Positions 25,298 through 35,900 of a stretch of DNA of 64,000 nucleotides are shown here, in pieces. The notes under the pieces are model-generated. The model made no database searches. It worked only from the letters and a program-made list of their open reading frames with translations, and was not told the DNA's origin. The stretch covers positions 248,001-312,000 of the forward strand of contig JAJDDB010000009.1 in assembly GCA_029260575.1 (NCBI GenBank), read 5' to 3'. The position numbers were made by a program, and so were the translations under genes. This stretch comes from Phycisphaerales bacterium. GTDB lineage: Bacteria; Planctomycetota; Phycisphaerae; Phycisphaerales; SM1A02. Numbering within the stretch: position 1 is the first letter of the stretch; each line of letters begins with the position of its first letter.

Positions 25298-26470
25298 ATG
25301 TCTGAATTCGATCAGCCAACCCGAACGAACGCCGACGCGGCTGCCGAATCCGATCGATCCTGGATTCGCCGGGCCACGCGCGTTGTGATCAAGATCGGTA
25401 GCCGGGCACTGGTCGATGAGCAGAATCTGCTGGACAGTGGGCAACTGGAATCGCTGACGAGACAGATGGCTGAGCTGCAACGTGCAGGGAAACAGGTCAT
25501 TTGTGTCAGCAGCGGCGCGGTTGCAGCGGGTTTACGCGAGCTTGGTCTGAACGATCGGCCGGGGGACTTGCCATCGCTGCAGGCGGCCGCTGCGATCGGA
25601 CAGGCCCGGCTGATTGAATTGTATCGCCAGCACTTTGCTCGGCATGGTTTTCATGCAGCGCAGGTGCTCCTGACACATCCGGATCTTCGTTCGCGTGAAC
25701 GGCATCTCAACGCGCGCAACACATTGCACCGTCTTCTGGCTGGCGGAATAATTCCGGTCATCAACGAGAATGACACGGTATCTGTCGATGAAATGCGTTT
25801 CGGTGACAATGATAGATTATCCGCATTGGTGGCCAATCTTGTGCATGCTGATGTGCTTGTGCTGCTGACGGTGACGGATGGATTGCTGACAGCGCTGACA
25901 GGTGAAGGCGGAACGCTCATTCCGTTTGTCTCCAAGATTACCAACGAGATGTTTGCGCTTGCGGGGAATGCGGGTTCGTCAATTTCACGGGGCGGGATGC
26001 GGACCAAATTGCAAGCCGCAGAGTTGGTGACACAAAGCGGCGAGTGGGCGGTCATTGCCAACGGCCGCACCGAGCAGATTCTTCGCAGGCTGTTTGCGGG
26101 TGAGGCGCTCGGAACTGTGTTCCAACCGAACTCGCAGAAAATGCGCGGTCGCAAACGCTGGATTGCATTTTTCGAACATCCATCTGGCGATGTGCAGATT
26201 GATGATGGTGCTGCGCGCGCGCTTGTACACAACGGATCGAGCCTGCTCGCAGCGGGAATCACCAGTGTGGCAGGTGAATTTGAACGCGGTGCGTCCGTGC
26301 GGATTATCAGTGCTGCGGGGGGGGAATATGCACGCGGGCTGGTGAATTTCAGCAGCACTGATCTGCGGCGCATTGCGGGATGTCGATCGGACGCAATCGA
26401 ATCGATCCTGGGCAGTGCGGAATTCACTGAGGTGATTCACCGCGACAATCTCACATTGATCGACAGCTAG
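25298..26470 (+). CDS. proB: Glutamate 5-kinase with PUA domain
   Basis: First step of proline synthesis: phosphorylates glutamate with ATP. 390 residues. Amino acid kinase domain: VVIKIGSRALVDEQ, VICVSSGAVAAGLRELGL, IPVINENDTVSVDE, FGDNDRLSALVANLVHADVLVLLTVTDGL and the SRGGMRTKLQAA loop. The C-terminal 100 residues are a PUA domain (GRKRWIAFFEHPSG to EYARGLVNFSS). AAGAG precedes the ATG. Divergent from proA. Confidence 0.96.
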   Translation: MSEFDQPTRTNADAAAESDRSWIRRATRVVIKIGSRALVDEQNLLDSGQLESLTRQMAELQRAGKQVICVSSGAVAAGLRELGLNDRPGDLPSLQAAAAIGQARLIELYRQHFARHGFHAAQVLLTHPDLRSRERHLNARNTLHRLLAGGIIPVINENDTVSVDEMRFGDNDRLSALVANLVHADVLVLLTVTDGLLTALTGEGGTLIPFVSKITNEMFALAGNAGSSISRGGMRTKLQAAELVTQSGEWAVIANGRTEQILRRLFAGEALGTVFQPNSQKMRGRKRWIAFFEHPSGDVQIDDGAARALVHNGSSLLAAGITSVAGEFERGASVRIISAAGGEYARGLVNFSSTDLRRIAGCRSDAIESILGSAEFTEVIHRDNLTLIDS

Positions 26471-26557
26471 CGCGGGAATCGTCCGAGAACCCTTTAGTGC
26501 CCGAAACATCGAGCCGATAGGTGCGCTTCATAGCCGCCTTTTTGCTGCTGTACGATT

Positions 26558-27733
26558 ATGACCGACGCCCACACCAACAATCCGACCGCGTCTGAGGAAC
26601 TGATTGCAGACGTGCCGAACGAGCAGCAACAACAGCGCGCTGATGGCAGGTCGGCGACATCTGATGATGCGTTTGATGCGGTGCAGCGCATGAGCGACAC
26701 GGCTGAACAGCTTGCCGGCGACAGTCTCGAAGACGCCGATTCGCCGGAAGAACTCGATCAGCTTCTGGCTGACGTCGATTCGCTGGACGAATTGCCGGCT
26801 GCGGATTCAGCAGATGCTCAGGTCGTTGAAGACTTGCCCGGCGGGCCAGCGGTTGAAGCTCCAGACGAGCCTGCTGCGGAGAGTGTTCCGCCGATTCCGC
26901 CGACTGCGGATGCAGATGCAGATGATGATGTTGATGCTGATGCACTATTCGATTCGGATTTTGATTCGGTGGAAGCGGTGCTTGATGGTGTTTTCGAAAC
27001 CAAAGCTGCGCTTGTGCAGAGTGGCGAGACCACGACTGTCGCGGTGCGCGACACAACGCCCGTTGTAGAAAACGATGTTGCTGCCATCCTGGCAAATGAT
27101 GACCATCAATTCGATTCAGTTGATTCGGTGAACGATGACGTTGCCGAACCAGCACCTGCTCCTGTTCCTGCAGAAACACCAGATGCTGTCGTACCCGAAG
27201 CTGTCGTCGACAACGCGGTGGAGGACGTTGCGGCAAGAGAGGGCGCTATTTCCGAGCTCACTGTTGCGGAGCCTGAAACCGATGTGGAATCCGCTGCGGT
27301 GTCAGCTTCTGCAGAGGCGGACGAACCGGATGTTGCTGCAGACGAGCTGGAATCAAACGTTGAGCAGAACGTCGATGCGCCGCATGTTGAGACAGAACCC
27401 CAATTTGAGACTGAACCAGAGGTTGAGACGGTATCCGAACATGTGGAAGCTGCATCGCAGCAGGATATGGGCGATGAGCCGGCGGCTGAAAATCCGTTTG
27501 ATGATTCACACGTCGAGCGCACGCCAAAGTTCGATTATGTCTCGTGGCTAGTGCAGCAGATCAACAAGATGTTCGGCGTGTTCACGCTCCGCGCGAAGTC
27601 GGCGCTACAGGTGGTGAACAAGCCGCTGCGCTATGTGCCGCCGTCGCTGCGGCCGTTGGTCGACTATCTCGCGCTCACGCTGATCATGTGGGTGCCGATC
27701 GTCTGGGCAATCGCATGGCTGGTGCAGCGGTAG
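26558..27733 (+). CDS. Highly acidic, probably disordered protein with C-terminal membrane segment
   Basis: Not recognised. 391 residues. The first 310 are Glu/Asp/Ala/Val-rich with repeated AEPE, ADEP and DSVDS-type elements and no predicted structure. The last 80 are quite different: FDYVSWLVQQINKMFGVF, a basic amphipathic stretch, then one hydrophobic helix (LALTLIMWVPIVWAIAWLV) before QR. It should be a tail-anchored inner-membrane protein with a long negatively charged cytoplasmic part. The GAN/GCN codon bias also opens the reverse strand, which is not coding. Isolated by 87 bp from proB and convergent with lipA. Confidence 0.55.
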   Translation: MTDAHTNNPTASEELIADVPNEQQQQRADGRSATSDDAFDAVQRMSDTAEQLAGDSLEDADSPEELDQLLADVDSLDELPAADSADAQVVEDLPGGPAVEAPDEPAAESVPPIPPTADADADDDVDADALFDSDFDSVEAVLDGVFETKAALVQSGETTTVAVRDTTPVVENDVAAILANDDHQFDSVDSVNDDVAEPAPAPVPAETPDAVVPEAVVDNAVEDVAAREGAISELTVAEPETDVESAAVSASAEADEPDVAADELESNVEQNVDAPHVETEPQFETEPEVETVSEHVEAASQQDMGDEPAAENPFDDSHVERTPKFDYVSWLVQQINKMFGVFTLRAKSALQVVNKPLRYVPPSLRPLVDYLALTLIMWVPIVWAIAWLVQR

Positions 27734-27812
27734 ATTCTGAAAAGCCAAACAGCCGGCCAGCCAAACATTCAGAAATTCACATGAGTACTTGGGCAGCAGA
27801 TATTCTTGTTGC

Positions 27813-28922
27813 TTAATTGCGCTTTGCGCTGTTGATGAGATTGTTCATGCCTTCGACGACTGCTTTGCGGTCGGGGCTGAGGCGTTCGGCTTGTTCTTCT
27901 GCGTGATACGAGCTGCGCACCAGCGGGCCGGACTCGACCACCTGGAATCCGCGGGCGAGACCTTCATCACGAAAGACATCGAACTGTGCGGGTGTCACCC
28001 ACCGATCGATCGGCAAGTGATTGCGCGTCGGCTGAAGGTACTGGCCGATCGTGAAGATGTCCGTGTCGGCAATGCTGCGTATGTCATCCATCAGCGCGAG
28101 CACTTCATCATCACGTTCGCCGATGCCGACCATGATGCCGGTTTTGGAAACGAGTCCTGCGTCCTTGATGCGGCGCAGCACTTCAAGCGATCGGTCGTAG
28201 CGCGCTTGCGGGCGGACAGCGGGGTGCATGCGCTTCACCGATTCCATGTTGTGGGCAAGAATCTCCGGCTGGGAATCGATCACGACCTGCAGCGCATCTG
28301 GGTCGCCTTTGAAATCTCCGATGAGCGCTTCGACGGACATGTCCGGACATGCTTCGTGGGTTCGGCGGATGGTTTCAGCCCAGATCGCAGCCCCGCCATC
28401 GGGAAGATCATCGCGATCGACGCAGGTAATGACGACGTGTTTGAGGTCCATCAGCGCCAGTGATTCTGCGACACGGCGGGGTTCATCGAGATCGGGGGGC
28501 AGGGGTTTGCCGGTCTTGACGTTGCAGAACCCGCAGGAGCGCGTACAGATCTCACCAAGGATCATGATGGTTGCGGTGCCTCGGGACCAGCACTCGCCGA
28601 TATTCGGGCAGGTAGCCTCTTCGCAGACAGTGTGCAAGCGGTGTTCGTTGATAATGGCTTTGAGGCGGTGGTATCCGTCGCCGCCGGGGACTTTGGCACG
28701 GATCCAATCCGGCTTACGGCGCATGGACAGGTGTTGTGCAGCGCCATCGGTGTTATTGAGGATCATCGCTGAGAGACTGATGCCGTTTGCATCGCGCTGA
28801 CGGGCGGTATCGCCGCCAAGCGGCCGGGGATGGCGGGCGACTGTGCGCGCAACGGCAGCGGTCGGCGGTGCGGAGCCGTTGGGATGGGTGTTTGTGGCTG
28901 TGGGTTCTGTGGATCGGGCCAT
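27813..28922 (-). CDS. lipA: Lipoyl synthase
   Basis: Radical-SAM enzyme inserting two sulfurs into octanoyl-protein to make lipoate. 369 residues from the chosen start. Both Fe-S motifs are present: the auxiliary cluster CEEATCPNIGEC (C-x4-C-x5-C) and the radical-SAM GEICTRSCGFCNV (C-x3-C-x2-C). The family block DVFTIGQYLQP is here DIFTIGQYLQP, and the C-terminal RSSYHAEEQ is present. The N-terminus before MRRKPDWIRAK is longer than usual and low-complexity; no good ribosome binding site is seen, so the true start is uncertain (29042, 28922 or later). Stand-alone gene. Confidence 0.95.
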   Translation of the reverse strand: MARSTEPTATNTHPNGSAPPTAAVARTVARHPRPLGGDTARQRDANGISLSAMILNNTDGAAQHLSMRRKPDWIRAKVPGGDGYHRLKAIINEHRLHTVCEEATCPNIGECWSRGTATIMILGEICTRSCGFCNVKTGKPLPPDLDEPRRVAESLALMDLKHVVITCVDRDDLPDGGAAIWAETIRRTHEACPDMSVEALIGDFKGDPDALQVVIDSQPEILAHNMESVKRMHPAVRPQARYDRSLEVLRRIKDAGLVSKTGIMVGIGERDDEVLALMDDIRSIADTDIFTIGQYLQPTRNHLPIDRWVTPAQFDVFRDEGLARGFQVVESGPLVRSSYHAEEQAERLSPDRKAVVEGMNNLINSAKRN

Positions 28923-29249
28923 AGCTGGTATGAGTCTATCGCCCGGCCGCAATCTGATCCTGAAGAGAGGCGGAAATAGCGCACCAGCAGCCAAACGCAG
29001 TTGTCGGCTCGGAATCGAGGCCAAGTCATCCCAAACTTTCACAGTTTGAGCAATCCATATCGGTCGTTCAACCGATACCAGCGTTACAGATGACGGAGTC
29101 GATTCGGATCGTCTGCGGAACGAGGCCTTTTGGACCCGCCGCTGAAGTTCCGGTAACTTCTCCGTTCAGTTCGGAACTCGTCTGTCATGGACGACGTAGA
29201 CAGCCACGAAAGCAGGTTCCGACCGACGGACCGACCTCGGCAGGAGTTC
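28923..29249. other. Divergent intergenic region before the polysaccharide/exosortase locus
   Basis: 327 bp between lipA and the export lipoprotein. It contains a 7-bp stem TATCGGT/ACCGATA (29058-29077), a 5-bp stem AAACT/AGTTT (about 29032-29046) and GTTCCG/CGGAAC flanking about 20 bases near 29145-29175. These could be operator or leader elements for the locus; no confident promoter was identified. Confidence 0.3.
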
Positions 29250-30776
29250 ATGGTGAATCAGGCAACTACTCAATCATTATCAGGTCGCTCAGGCTCGCTC
29301 CTATTGGCAGCGCTCGTACTGGCAACGGTCTTCATGGCCGGTTGCGAAGTCGACTCGTTCTTCGATCCGTCGAAGACGGGCCGGTTTGAAGGAACGGCTG
29401 TGGCGATTCCGATTCTGCAGCGAATAGACGTAATCGAGCGCACTGATGACAGGTGGGGCGACACAACAGAACCCAACGCAGCAGATCTTCGACCCAGCGA
29501 CCTTTCGTATCACATGTCGCCTGGCGATGTTGTGACCGTGGAGATTTTCGAACTCTTCGCTCCGGGGCAGTGGTATCGCACCAGCCGGCGTGTGGATGCG
29601 CTTGGCAATGTCCGCTTGGCTGAACTGGGTGATATACGTGCAGCTGGTATGACGGCCCAGGAATTTGAGGATCAGTTGACACAGGTTCTGTCTGAGATCA
29701 TCACCAACCCGCTTGTTGATGTGCTCATCGCAGAGGCTGGCGCATTTCGATATACGATATTCGGCGGCATTCCGGGTCCGGGTGTGTTTACGCTGCGAAG
29801 TGCGGACCTGAGACTGCTGGATGCCTTGGCGCTGGCTGGCGGCGCATCGCCTGCAATCAAAGACATATACGTTATCCGTGGGGTTTCACTCACTGATGAC
29901 ACAGCTCCTCAGTGGGGTGGAAATGACCCGAGTGGCAGTATGCCCCAGCAGCCCGGTGGCCAGGACGGCGGCACGGATATTGAGGATCTGATTCGCGGGC
30001 TTGATGAAGATGATCGCAATGGCGTCAGCCCCGGCGCATTTCTGCAGGATTCCACCGCATCTGCATTGGTCGATATTGATGATATTGCGCCTGTGCAGAG
30101 CCAAGGCGGTGATCGGCAGGTTGATGTCGATGATGTACGCACCGGATCAGGGGGAGGGCAAAAGGCCCAGCCGACGTTCTTCTATGACCCCCAGCGGGGT
30201 GAGTGGGTTCGGGTGCCGGGAACCGGTCTCCAGATGGACGACGCTCGTGCAGCCGCGTCAGAAGATATAGATAACCTTTACGTAGAGCGGGTTATCAAGA
30301 TTGACTATCAGAATCTGTTGCATGGCGACAGTTCTCAGAACGTTGTAATTCGTCCATCAGACAGGATTTACGTTGATATTCCAAGTACTGGTGTGGTGTA
30401 TATCGATGGCGAAATCAATCGTCGTGGTGTCTACAACATGCCATTCAACGGAGACCTGACGCTGGACCGACTGATTTCAGCAGCAGGCGGTCTCAATGGG
30501 ATCGCCATTCCCGAGCGGGTGGATCTGACCCGGCGTGTGGGCACGAATCGCCAAGCTACTGTCCGTTTGAATCTGGCTGCGATTCGCAACCGAACCCAGC
30601 CGGATGTGCTTCTGAAGCCTGATGACTCGATTATTGTGGGTACGAACTGGGTGGCGACGCCGCTGGCGATCATTCGAAACGGCTTCCGGGCGACCTATGG
30701 CTTCGGATTCCTGTTAGACCGGAATTTTGGTACGGATGTCTTTGGAGCTCCGCCCCTCAATGATGGCCGAAATTAG
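29250..30776 (+). CDS. Polysaccharide export lipoprotein (Wza-like, Poly_export + SLBB)
   Basis: 508 residues. The lipobox VFMAGC puts the lipid on Cys32. The export domain begins at YHMSPGDVVTVEIFE, followed by VDALGNVRLAELGDIRAAGM. A first SLBB unit (YTIFGGIPGPGVFTL...LLDALALAGGAS) is followed by a Gly/Asp-rich insertion of about 100 residues, then VVIRPSDRIYVDIPSTGVVY and a second SLBB unit (YIDGEINRRGVYNMPF). Forms the outer-membrane polysaccharide exit channel. AGGAG three bases before ATG 29250 (six before the next codon, GTG) sets the start. First gene of the exopolysaccharide/exosortase locus; a 266-bp gap with no recognised gene separates it from the exosortase. Confidence 0.88.
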   Translation: MVNQATTQSLSGRSGSLLLAALVLATVFMAGCEVDSFFDPSKTGRFEGTAVAIPILQRIDVIERTDDRWGDTTEPNAADLRPSDLSYHMSPGDVVTVEIFELFAPGQWYRTSRRVDALGNVRLAELGDIRAAGMTAQEFEDQLTQVLSEIITNPLVDVLIAEAGAFRYTIFGGIPGPGVFTLRSADLRLLDALALAGGASPAIKDIYVIRGVSLTDDTAPQWGGNDPSGSMPQQPGGQDGGTDIEDLIRGLDEDDRNGVSPGAFLQDSTASALVDIDDIAPVQSQGGDRQVDVDDVRTGSGGGQKAQPTFFYDPQRGEWVRVPGTGLQMDDARAAASEDIDNLYVERVIKIDYQNLLHGDSSQNVVIRPSDRIYVDIPSTGVVYIDGEINRRGVYNMPFNGDLTLDRLISAAGGLNGIAIPERVDLTRRVGTNRQATVRLNLAAIRNRTQPDVLLKPDDSIIVGTNWVATPLAIIRNGFRATYGFGFLLDRNFGTDVFGAPPLNDGRN

Positions 30777-31042
30777 GGTCTAGTCGCGTGAATCAGGTCT
30801 CGAAGCCGCGATTGTTTGTAACAGTCGCGCAGAACCCGATTCCGTGTCGGCAACGAAAGTTGTCGGATTAGCCGAACAGGGAACGTTGTATGAGGCGTAG
30901 AAGTGTCTCGTGGTGGGACGGGCGAGGAAGAATTTCGTGGGGTTCAGAGGGGAGTGGAGTCGCCGGCAGCTGACAGTCCTCATCCACTCTTGTCGTTGCT
31001 GGTACTGTCGGTTCAATTGATCCGGCGCGAGCGGAGTGTCGA

Positions 31043-32041
31043 ATGACGCAGAGTCCGACAATACGCGTGGCTGCAATTGATCGGCGCGCTGACATGCGAT
31101 CGATGTTGTTTGTCGCGCTGGTTGTGGTCGGATTCCTGACCTGGATTTTCTGGGACTTTGTCGCGCGGCAGGTTATGTGGGCGTTCATGATGCCAGCCGA
31201 CTGGGGTCATACGCTCGTGATCCCGCTGATTGCTGCATACTTCATATACCTGCGTCGCGAGACGCTGTTGGAAAAGCCGTTTCACACCACGTGGATTGCA
31301 TTCATTCCAATACTGCTGGGCATTGCCTGGTACATGCTCTGCGTGTTCGGACCGCAAGTCTTATGGCATCACAATCTGCGCGGGATCGGAGTTGCCACCA
31401 CAGTGTTCGGTCTTGTGCTGCTTTTCTTCGGTTGGCGCGCAATGTTTATTCTGTGGTTCCCGCTTGCGTACCTCTTCCTGTTTGGTCAGACCATTTCAGA
31501 CCGGTTCATGGAGATCGTGACCTTTAAGCTGCAAGACGCGACAGCTCGTGGCTCGGCAATGGTCATGCAAACGATAGGAATGGATATTGAACGGCATGGG
31601 AACACGCTGTTTCTGTGGGAGGAAGGTCGCAGCGAGCCATTTCCACTGAACATCGCTGAGGCATGCTCGGGCATGCGAATGCTCATGGCGTTTCTGGCGC
31701 TCGGCGTAGCCATTGCATACACCGGACTTTCCAGATTCTGGCAACGGGCAATACTCGTGCTTCTGGCAATCCCGACAGCAGTTATTGTCAATATCATGCG
31801 GGTGGTCACTTTGGCCCAGTTAAGCCGCGTGGACGAGGATTTTACTGCTGGTGAGTTTCATACTTTCGTGGGACTGCTCTGGCTCATTCCTGCATTCTTG
31901 ATTTATCTGGGTTTGGTGTGGATCATTCGACACATCGTTGTCGAGCCATCGTCTGGGGCACATACGGATCGGGCATCGACACAGACAACCATCGCGACAG
32001 GACAGTCGAGTTCCGGTGGGCAAACGGCGCAAGGTGAATAG
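31043..32041 (+). CDS. Exosortase (EpsH/Xrt family)
   Basis: Inner-membrane transpeptidase-like enzyme that processes PEP-CTERM-type sorting signals. 332 residues, about eight hydrophobic helices. The family's catalytic residues are visible: Cys208 in NIAEACSGMRM, Arg253 in VIVNIMRVV and His273 in EFHTFVGLLWL. The soluble C-terminus is short and Ser/Thr/Gln-rich. Its stop (TAG 32039-32041) overlaps the next gene's GTG by one base. The target in this window is the VPTPG-tailed protein at 17366; others probably lie elsewhere in the genome. The exact Xrt subtype was not determined. Confidence 0.93.
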   Translation: MTQSPTIRVAAIDRRADMRSMLFVALVVVGFLTWIFWDFVARQVMWAFMMPADWGHTLVIPLIAAYFIYLRRETLLEKPFHTTWIAFIPILLGIAWYMLCVFGPQVLWHHNLRGIGVATTVFGLVLLFFGWRAMFILWFPLAYLFLFGQTISDRFMEIVTFKLQDATARGSAMVMQTIGMDIERHGNTLFLWEEGRSEPFPLNIAEACSGMRMLMAFLALGVAIAYTGLSRFWQRAILVLLAIPTAVIVNIMRVVTLAQLSRVDEDFTAGEFHTFVGLLWLIPAFLIYLGLVWIIRHIVVEPSSGAHTDRASTQTTIATGQSSSGGQTAQGE

Positions 32042-32928
32042 TGATATTTGATCGTCAGGCCAAAATGGCATTTATCATTCTGTGCATCAGTCTTCTGGTG
32101 TGCGGCGTTGGTTTTCGTGCTGCGGTTAAGTACCTCAATATCTCGCTGCAGAAGCAACCGGTGGAACTGCGCGAGCACTTCGCGACAATTCCCAGAGCGG
32201 TCGGCCACTGGAAAGCGGTTGGTGATGATGTCGTACTGGACAATGCCACAGTCGACACACTCGGCACAACGCTGTATCTGGACAGAACCTACACCCGCAA
32301 AGACAGCGAAGACCAGTTGGTCGTCCTGCAGGTTCACCTTGCCTACTACACGGGAATGATTGACGCGGTTCCGCATGTGCCTGACCGCTGCATGGAAGCG
32401 CATGGCATGGACCAGCAGTCACTTCCTGTGAATCTCCCACTCGATATTGATCAATCAAACTGGATTCGAGATCCGAATTTGATCCATCGCAAGAGTGGTG
32501 AACCATATCCCACTGCGATGTACAGCCATCATGTCACCGGCAAACCGATTCGAGTTCGATTGCCGTTGGGGGAGGTCAAGCTTCGGACAACGTTGTTCGG
32601 CATCCCGGGCGATCCTGACGGCCGAATCTATGCTGGCTACTTCTTTATTGCCAACGGCATCACCACGCCCAATCCATGGGGTGTTAAACGGCTCTCATTC
32701 GATCCGCGCGACAAGTATGCGTACTACTGTAAAATGCAGTTCACGATGAGTGGCGGGCAGGAATTGACGCAAGAGAAATTCCGTGATGCTGTGCGCGATG
32801 CCACCGAAGTGCTTCTGCCACGTGTTATGGCGTGCCTGCCGGATTGGCCATCAGTCGAACGACTCACTGAAGATTCATCCGAAGAGTCGACTCAGGTCTC
32901 TCCAGATGCAAACGAGATTGACCCGTAA
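32041..32928 (+). CDS. EpsI-like exosortase-associated protein (DUF3485)
   Basis: 295 residues with an N-terminal membrane anchor (MAFIILCISLLVCGVGF) and a periplasmic domain. The sequence AYYTGMIDAVPHVPDRCMEA matches the conserved block of EpsI/DUF3485 proteins, which accompany exosortases in exopolysaccharide loci and are sometimes fused to them. Starts with GTG, overlapping the exosortase stop by one base, so the two are translationally coupled. The biochemical role of this family is not established. The last 25 residues are Ser/Glu-rich. Confidence 0.85.
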   Translation: MIFDRQAKMAFIILCISLLVCGVGFRAAVKYLNISLQKQPVELREHFATIPRAVGHWKAVGDDVVLDNATVDTLGTTLYLDRTYTRKDSEDQLVVLQVHLAYYTGMIDAVPHVPDRCMEAHGMDQQSLPVNLPLDIDQSNWIRDPNLIHRKSGEPYPTAMYSHHVTGKPIRVRLPLGEVKLRTTLFGIPGDPDGRIYAGYFFIANGITTPNPWGVKRLSFDPRDKYAYYCKMQFTMSGGQELTQEKFRDAVRDATEVLLPRVMACLPDWPSVERLTEDSSEESTQVSPDANEIDP

Positions 32929-32960
32929 GCGGGTCGCGCAAAGTAAAGGGCTCATGAATT

Positions 32961-35900
32961 ATGGCCGCTCGCGTAAACACCAAGTTCCTCATCCTCCTGC
33001 TGATCGTCCTGTTTACAGTGTCGGGGATCGCAGCGTTTCTCTATGTCTACCAATTGCGGCAGGACGCAGGTCGCAATGCGCGCATTGGTGATGAGTACCT
33101 GGCCGAGGGCAATCTTGGCGGTGCCCGAGAACACTACGGAAGAGCCGTGCGCAAAGAGCCGGGCAATTACGAGTATTTGAACAAGTATGAATCAGTTCTG
33201 CTCCAGATTGAGCCTCAGACGATTGATCGGGCCAACGAGTTATTTCAGCAGAGACTCTCCGTGCTGCGACATGGAGCCCAGCATCACCCACTCAATGCGG
33301 ATGATCACATTCGACTGATTGAACAGCTTCATCGATTTGGTAGGTTGACCGGCGATCCGTCATATTACGAGTTGCTCGAATCTTCGGCTGACAACATGTT
33401 CGATCGGGTTCACGTTGATGATCCAAAGCGCCCGTACGGTCGTTTGTATCGGGCGATCGGACGCTTCAATCAGCGCATCTATACCGCAGAGGAACTCGAG
33501 GAGTCCGAAACTGATCTACGAATCTTCCTGGATGAATTTCCAGAGGACGAGTTCGGCTGGGCAGTCTTGGTCAACGCGCAGTGGACTCTTTCGGATCTCC
33601 TGACATTGAGCGGCCAGACGAGGCGCGCCCAGGAAAAATATGACGATGCCCAAGCCTCATTACGCACAGCCATCCAGACAGGTGTAGATAGTCTTGAGAT
33701 GGCGAAAATTCGATTCATGGACGTACTCCAGCGTTCTGAGCGCGAGCCGGCGTCAGTGACGGATGAGGAGAAGGTCGATGCGTTTCGCTATCTGGTGAGT
33801 TGGATAAAACCCGATTCGCCGCCGTGGTCAATCATCGAATCAATGCGGCTTCTTCAATCCGCGCGGACGGAAGAGCTTCGTACAGATGTCATGCAGGCGC
33901 TCGAAGATGTTATTGAAGCAAATCCGGACCATCCCGTGTTGCGCGTTCAGATTGGATCGCTGTACTACGGCTGGGCGAAATACGACATGGCAGAGGAACA
34001 CATTCGTGCGCTCCTGGATGCCGAGCCGCTGCCTGTCGGGATTCTCTCGTTGTTGCAATTCAATATGAAGGTCGGTGCAGCAGGATTGCTGGCTGATATC
34101 GAATATCAACGATGGGTTAAAGCCACAGATTCGGAAACGCGTCAACGTCATATTACGGCGCTTCAGGAGGCGCGCGATCTTGTTGCCACGCTTGCTTCGC
34201 AAGACGAGAACAACCTCGTCTTGATTCGTATTGAAGGAAAACTGGCTTTCGCCAAACAGGATTATGCAGAGTCTGCCCGCCACTTTGAGCAGCTTCTGAA
34301 ATCTATTGAATCGCAGTCGAACACACAGATCGTCGAAAACCTTGCTTTTGCAATTCATTCGCATGAACAGCTGGGCAATACAGGGCTTGCCCATGAGCGA
34401 ACAGTGCTCGCGCTTGAATATCGACCGAAGTTCACCGAGTTGCGTCTCAAGAAGGCGCGACTTGAACTTGCAATGCGTCAATATGAACAAGCAAGCGAGA
34501 CGCTTCAGGATCTGCTGCAAGATGAGCCGGAGAACGATACAGCGATTCGTTTGAAGGCTGTGGCAGACACACGCGGTGATTCCAGCACGCTCGTATCCGA
34601 CGATCCGGTGATTAACGCTCTGAATGCCGCACAAACTGCCTGGAAGAACGGTGAGCGCGAAGAAGTTCGATCGATTCTCTTGCCTGTTTTGCAAGAGCAA
34701 CCGGAGAATCTGGATCTGCTACTGATGAGCGCACGATTGGAACTGAACCTGGAGAATCGACAAGGTGCTCTGGAGTATGCGAATCGCGGGCTCAATCTCA
34801 AACCCAATTCGCCACTCTTCAAGCAAGTCAAAGCACTTGCGGAAAACACAAATCGAGTTGACGTGATTCTGGAACTCACATCGTCGCTGCATCCGGATGA
34901 TCGACAGACAGCTGAGGCAACGAAGATCCTCAGCTTCGCTTCACTGATTGCTGACGAGGAAGCATTGCTGCAGCAGGCGGAGACAGCCGGAGATGCGGAT
35001 GCAATTCGCGAGAAGCAGGCAATACTGGCGCGGGCAGAACGTGAAATTGCGAATGCGATCGCTTACCTTGAAAAAGAGAATCCGGACCATCCCGTACTCA
35101 TTGAGAACCGCCTGAATGATGCAATAGCACGAGAAGATTGGGAAACTGCCTCAAACTTTGTTGAGCGTGCGGCTCGCCTCGATCTTGATGATGCAGGCGG
35201 TGATCTCTTTCGTGCACAACTGCAAATTGCTCGTGGCGAATATGATGCGGCGGTGCGCACGCTGCTGGATGTGACCGGGCGCATGGAATATATGACGCGT
35301 GCCTGGACTAGCCTTGGATTTGCATACGAACGGCTTGGAAATTTTGCTGAAGCGGCTCGTGCTTATCAGCAGTCATATCGCGGCAATCCGAATCGGCTTG
35401 ATGTAATTCGGGCATACGGTCGAGTGCTTGTTCAAACCGGCGAGTCGACTCGCGCGCTCGATGTCTTGCGCCACGCGCGGAATCTTGCGCCCAACGATGT
35501 CTTCATTAAGAATTCCTGGCTTGATCTTGAAGCAAGTGTCGGGGATTCATCGGTCGCTTTGAAAGAACGCAGGAAATGGTATGAAGAGGAGCCGGACGAA
35601 AAGACGAACGCATTTCGTCTTGCAGCGTTGCTCGGTCGCCTTGAACCTGATCGCATCTCCATCGTCAACGCAGATGGCGAACCGAGGTTCAACGAGCGCG
35701 CCTGGGTACAGATGTCGCCAAGCGATCGGCAGCAGATCGTTGAAACGACAAAAAGTCAATGGCACAACGAAGCTGATGCAATAGTTGATGCAGTCAGCAG
35801 CGATCAAGAGTTGACGTTGAGCATTGCAGCATTGCGTTCAGAGTTGCTGCGTAGTCGAGGCGATGTGTCAGGAGGCGAGCAGGTTCTACGCGAGTTTATT

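Noticed and set aside
27106-27522. Long reverse-strand open frames opposite the acidic protein gene
   Set aside because: They result from the GAN/GCN codon bias of the real gene; the translations are Ser/Thr/Ala-rich low complexity without start sites or motifs.
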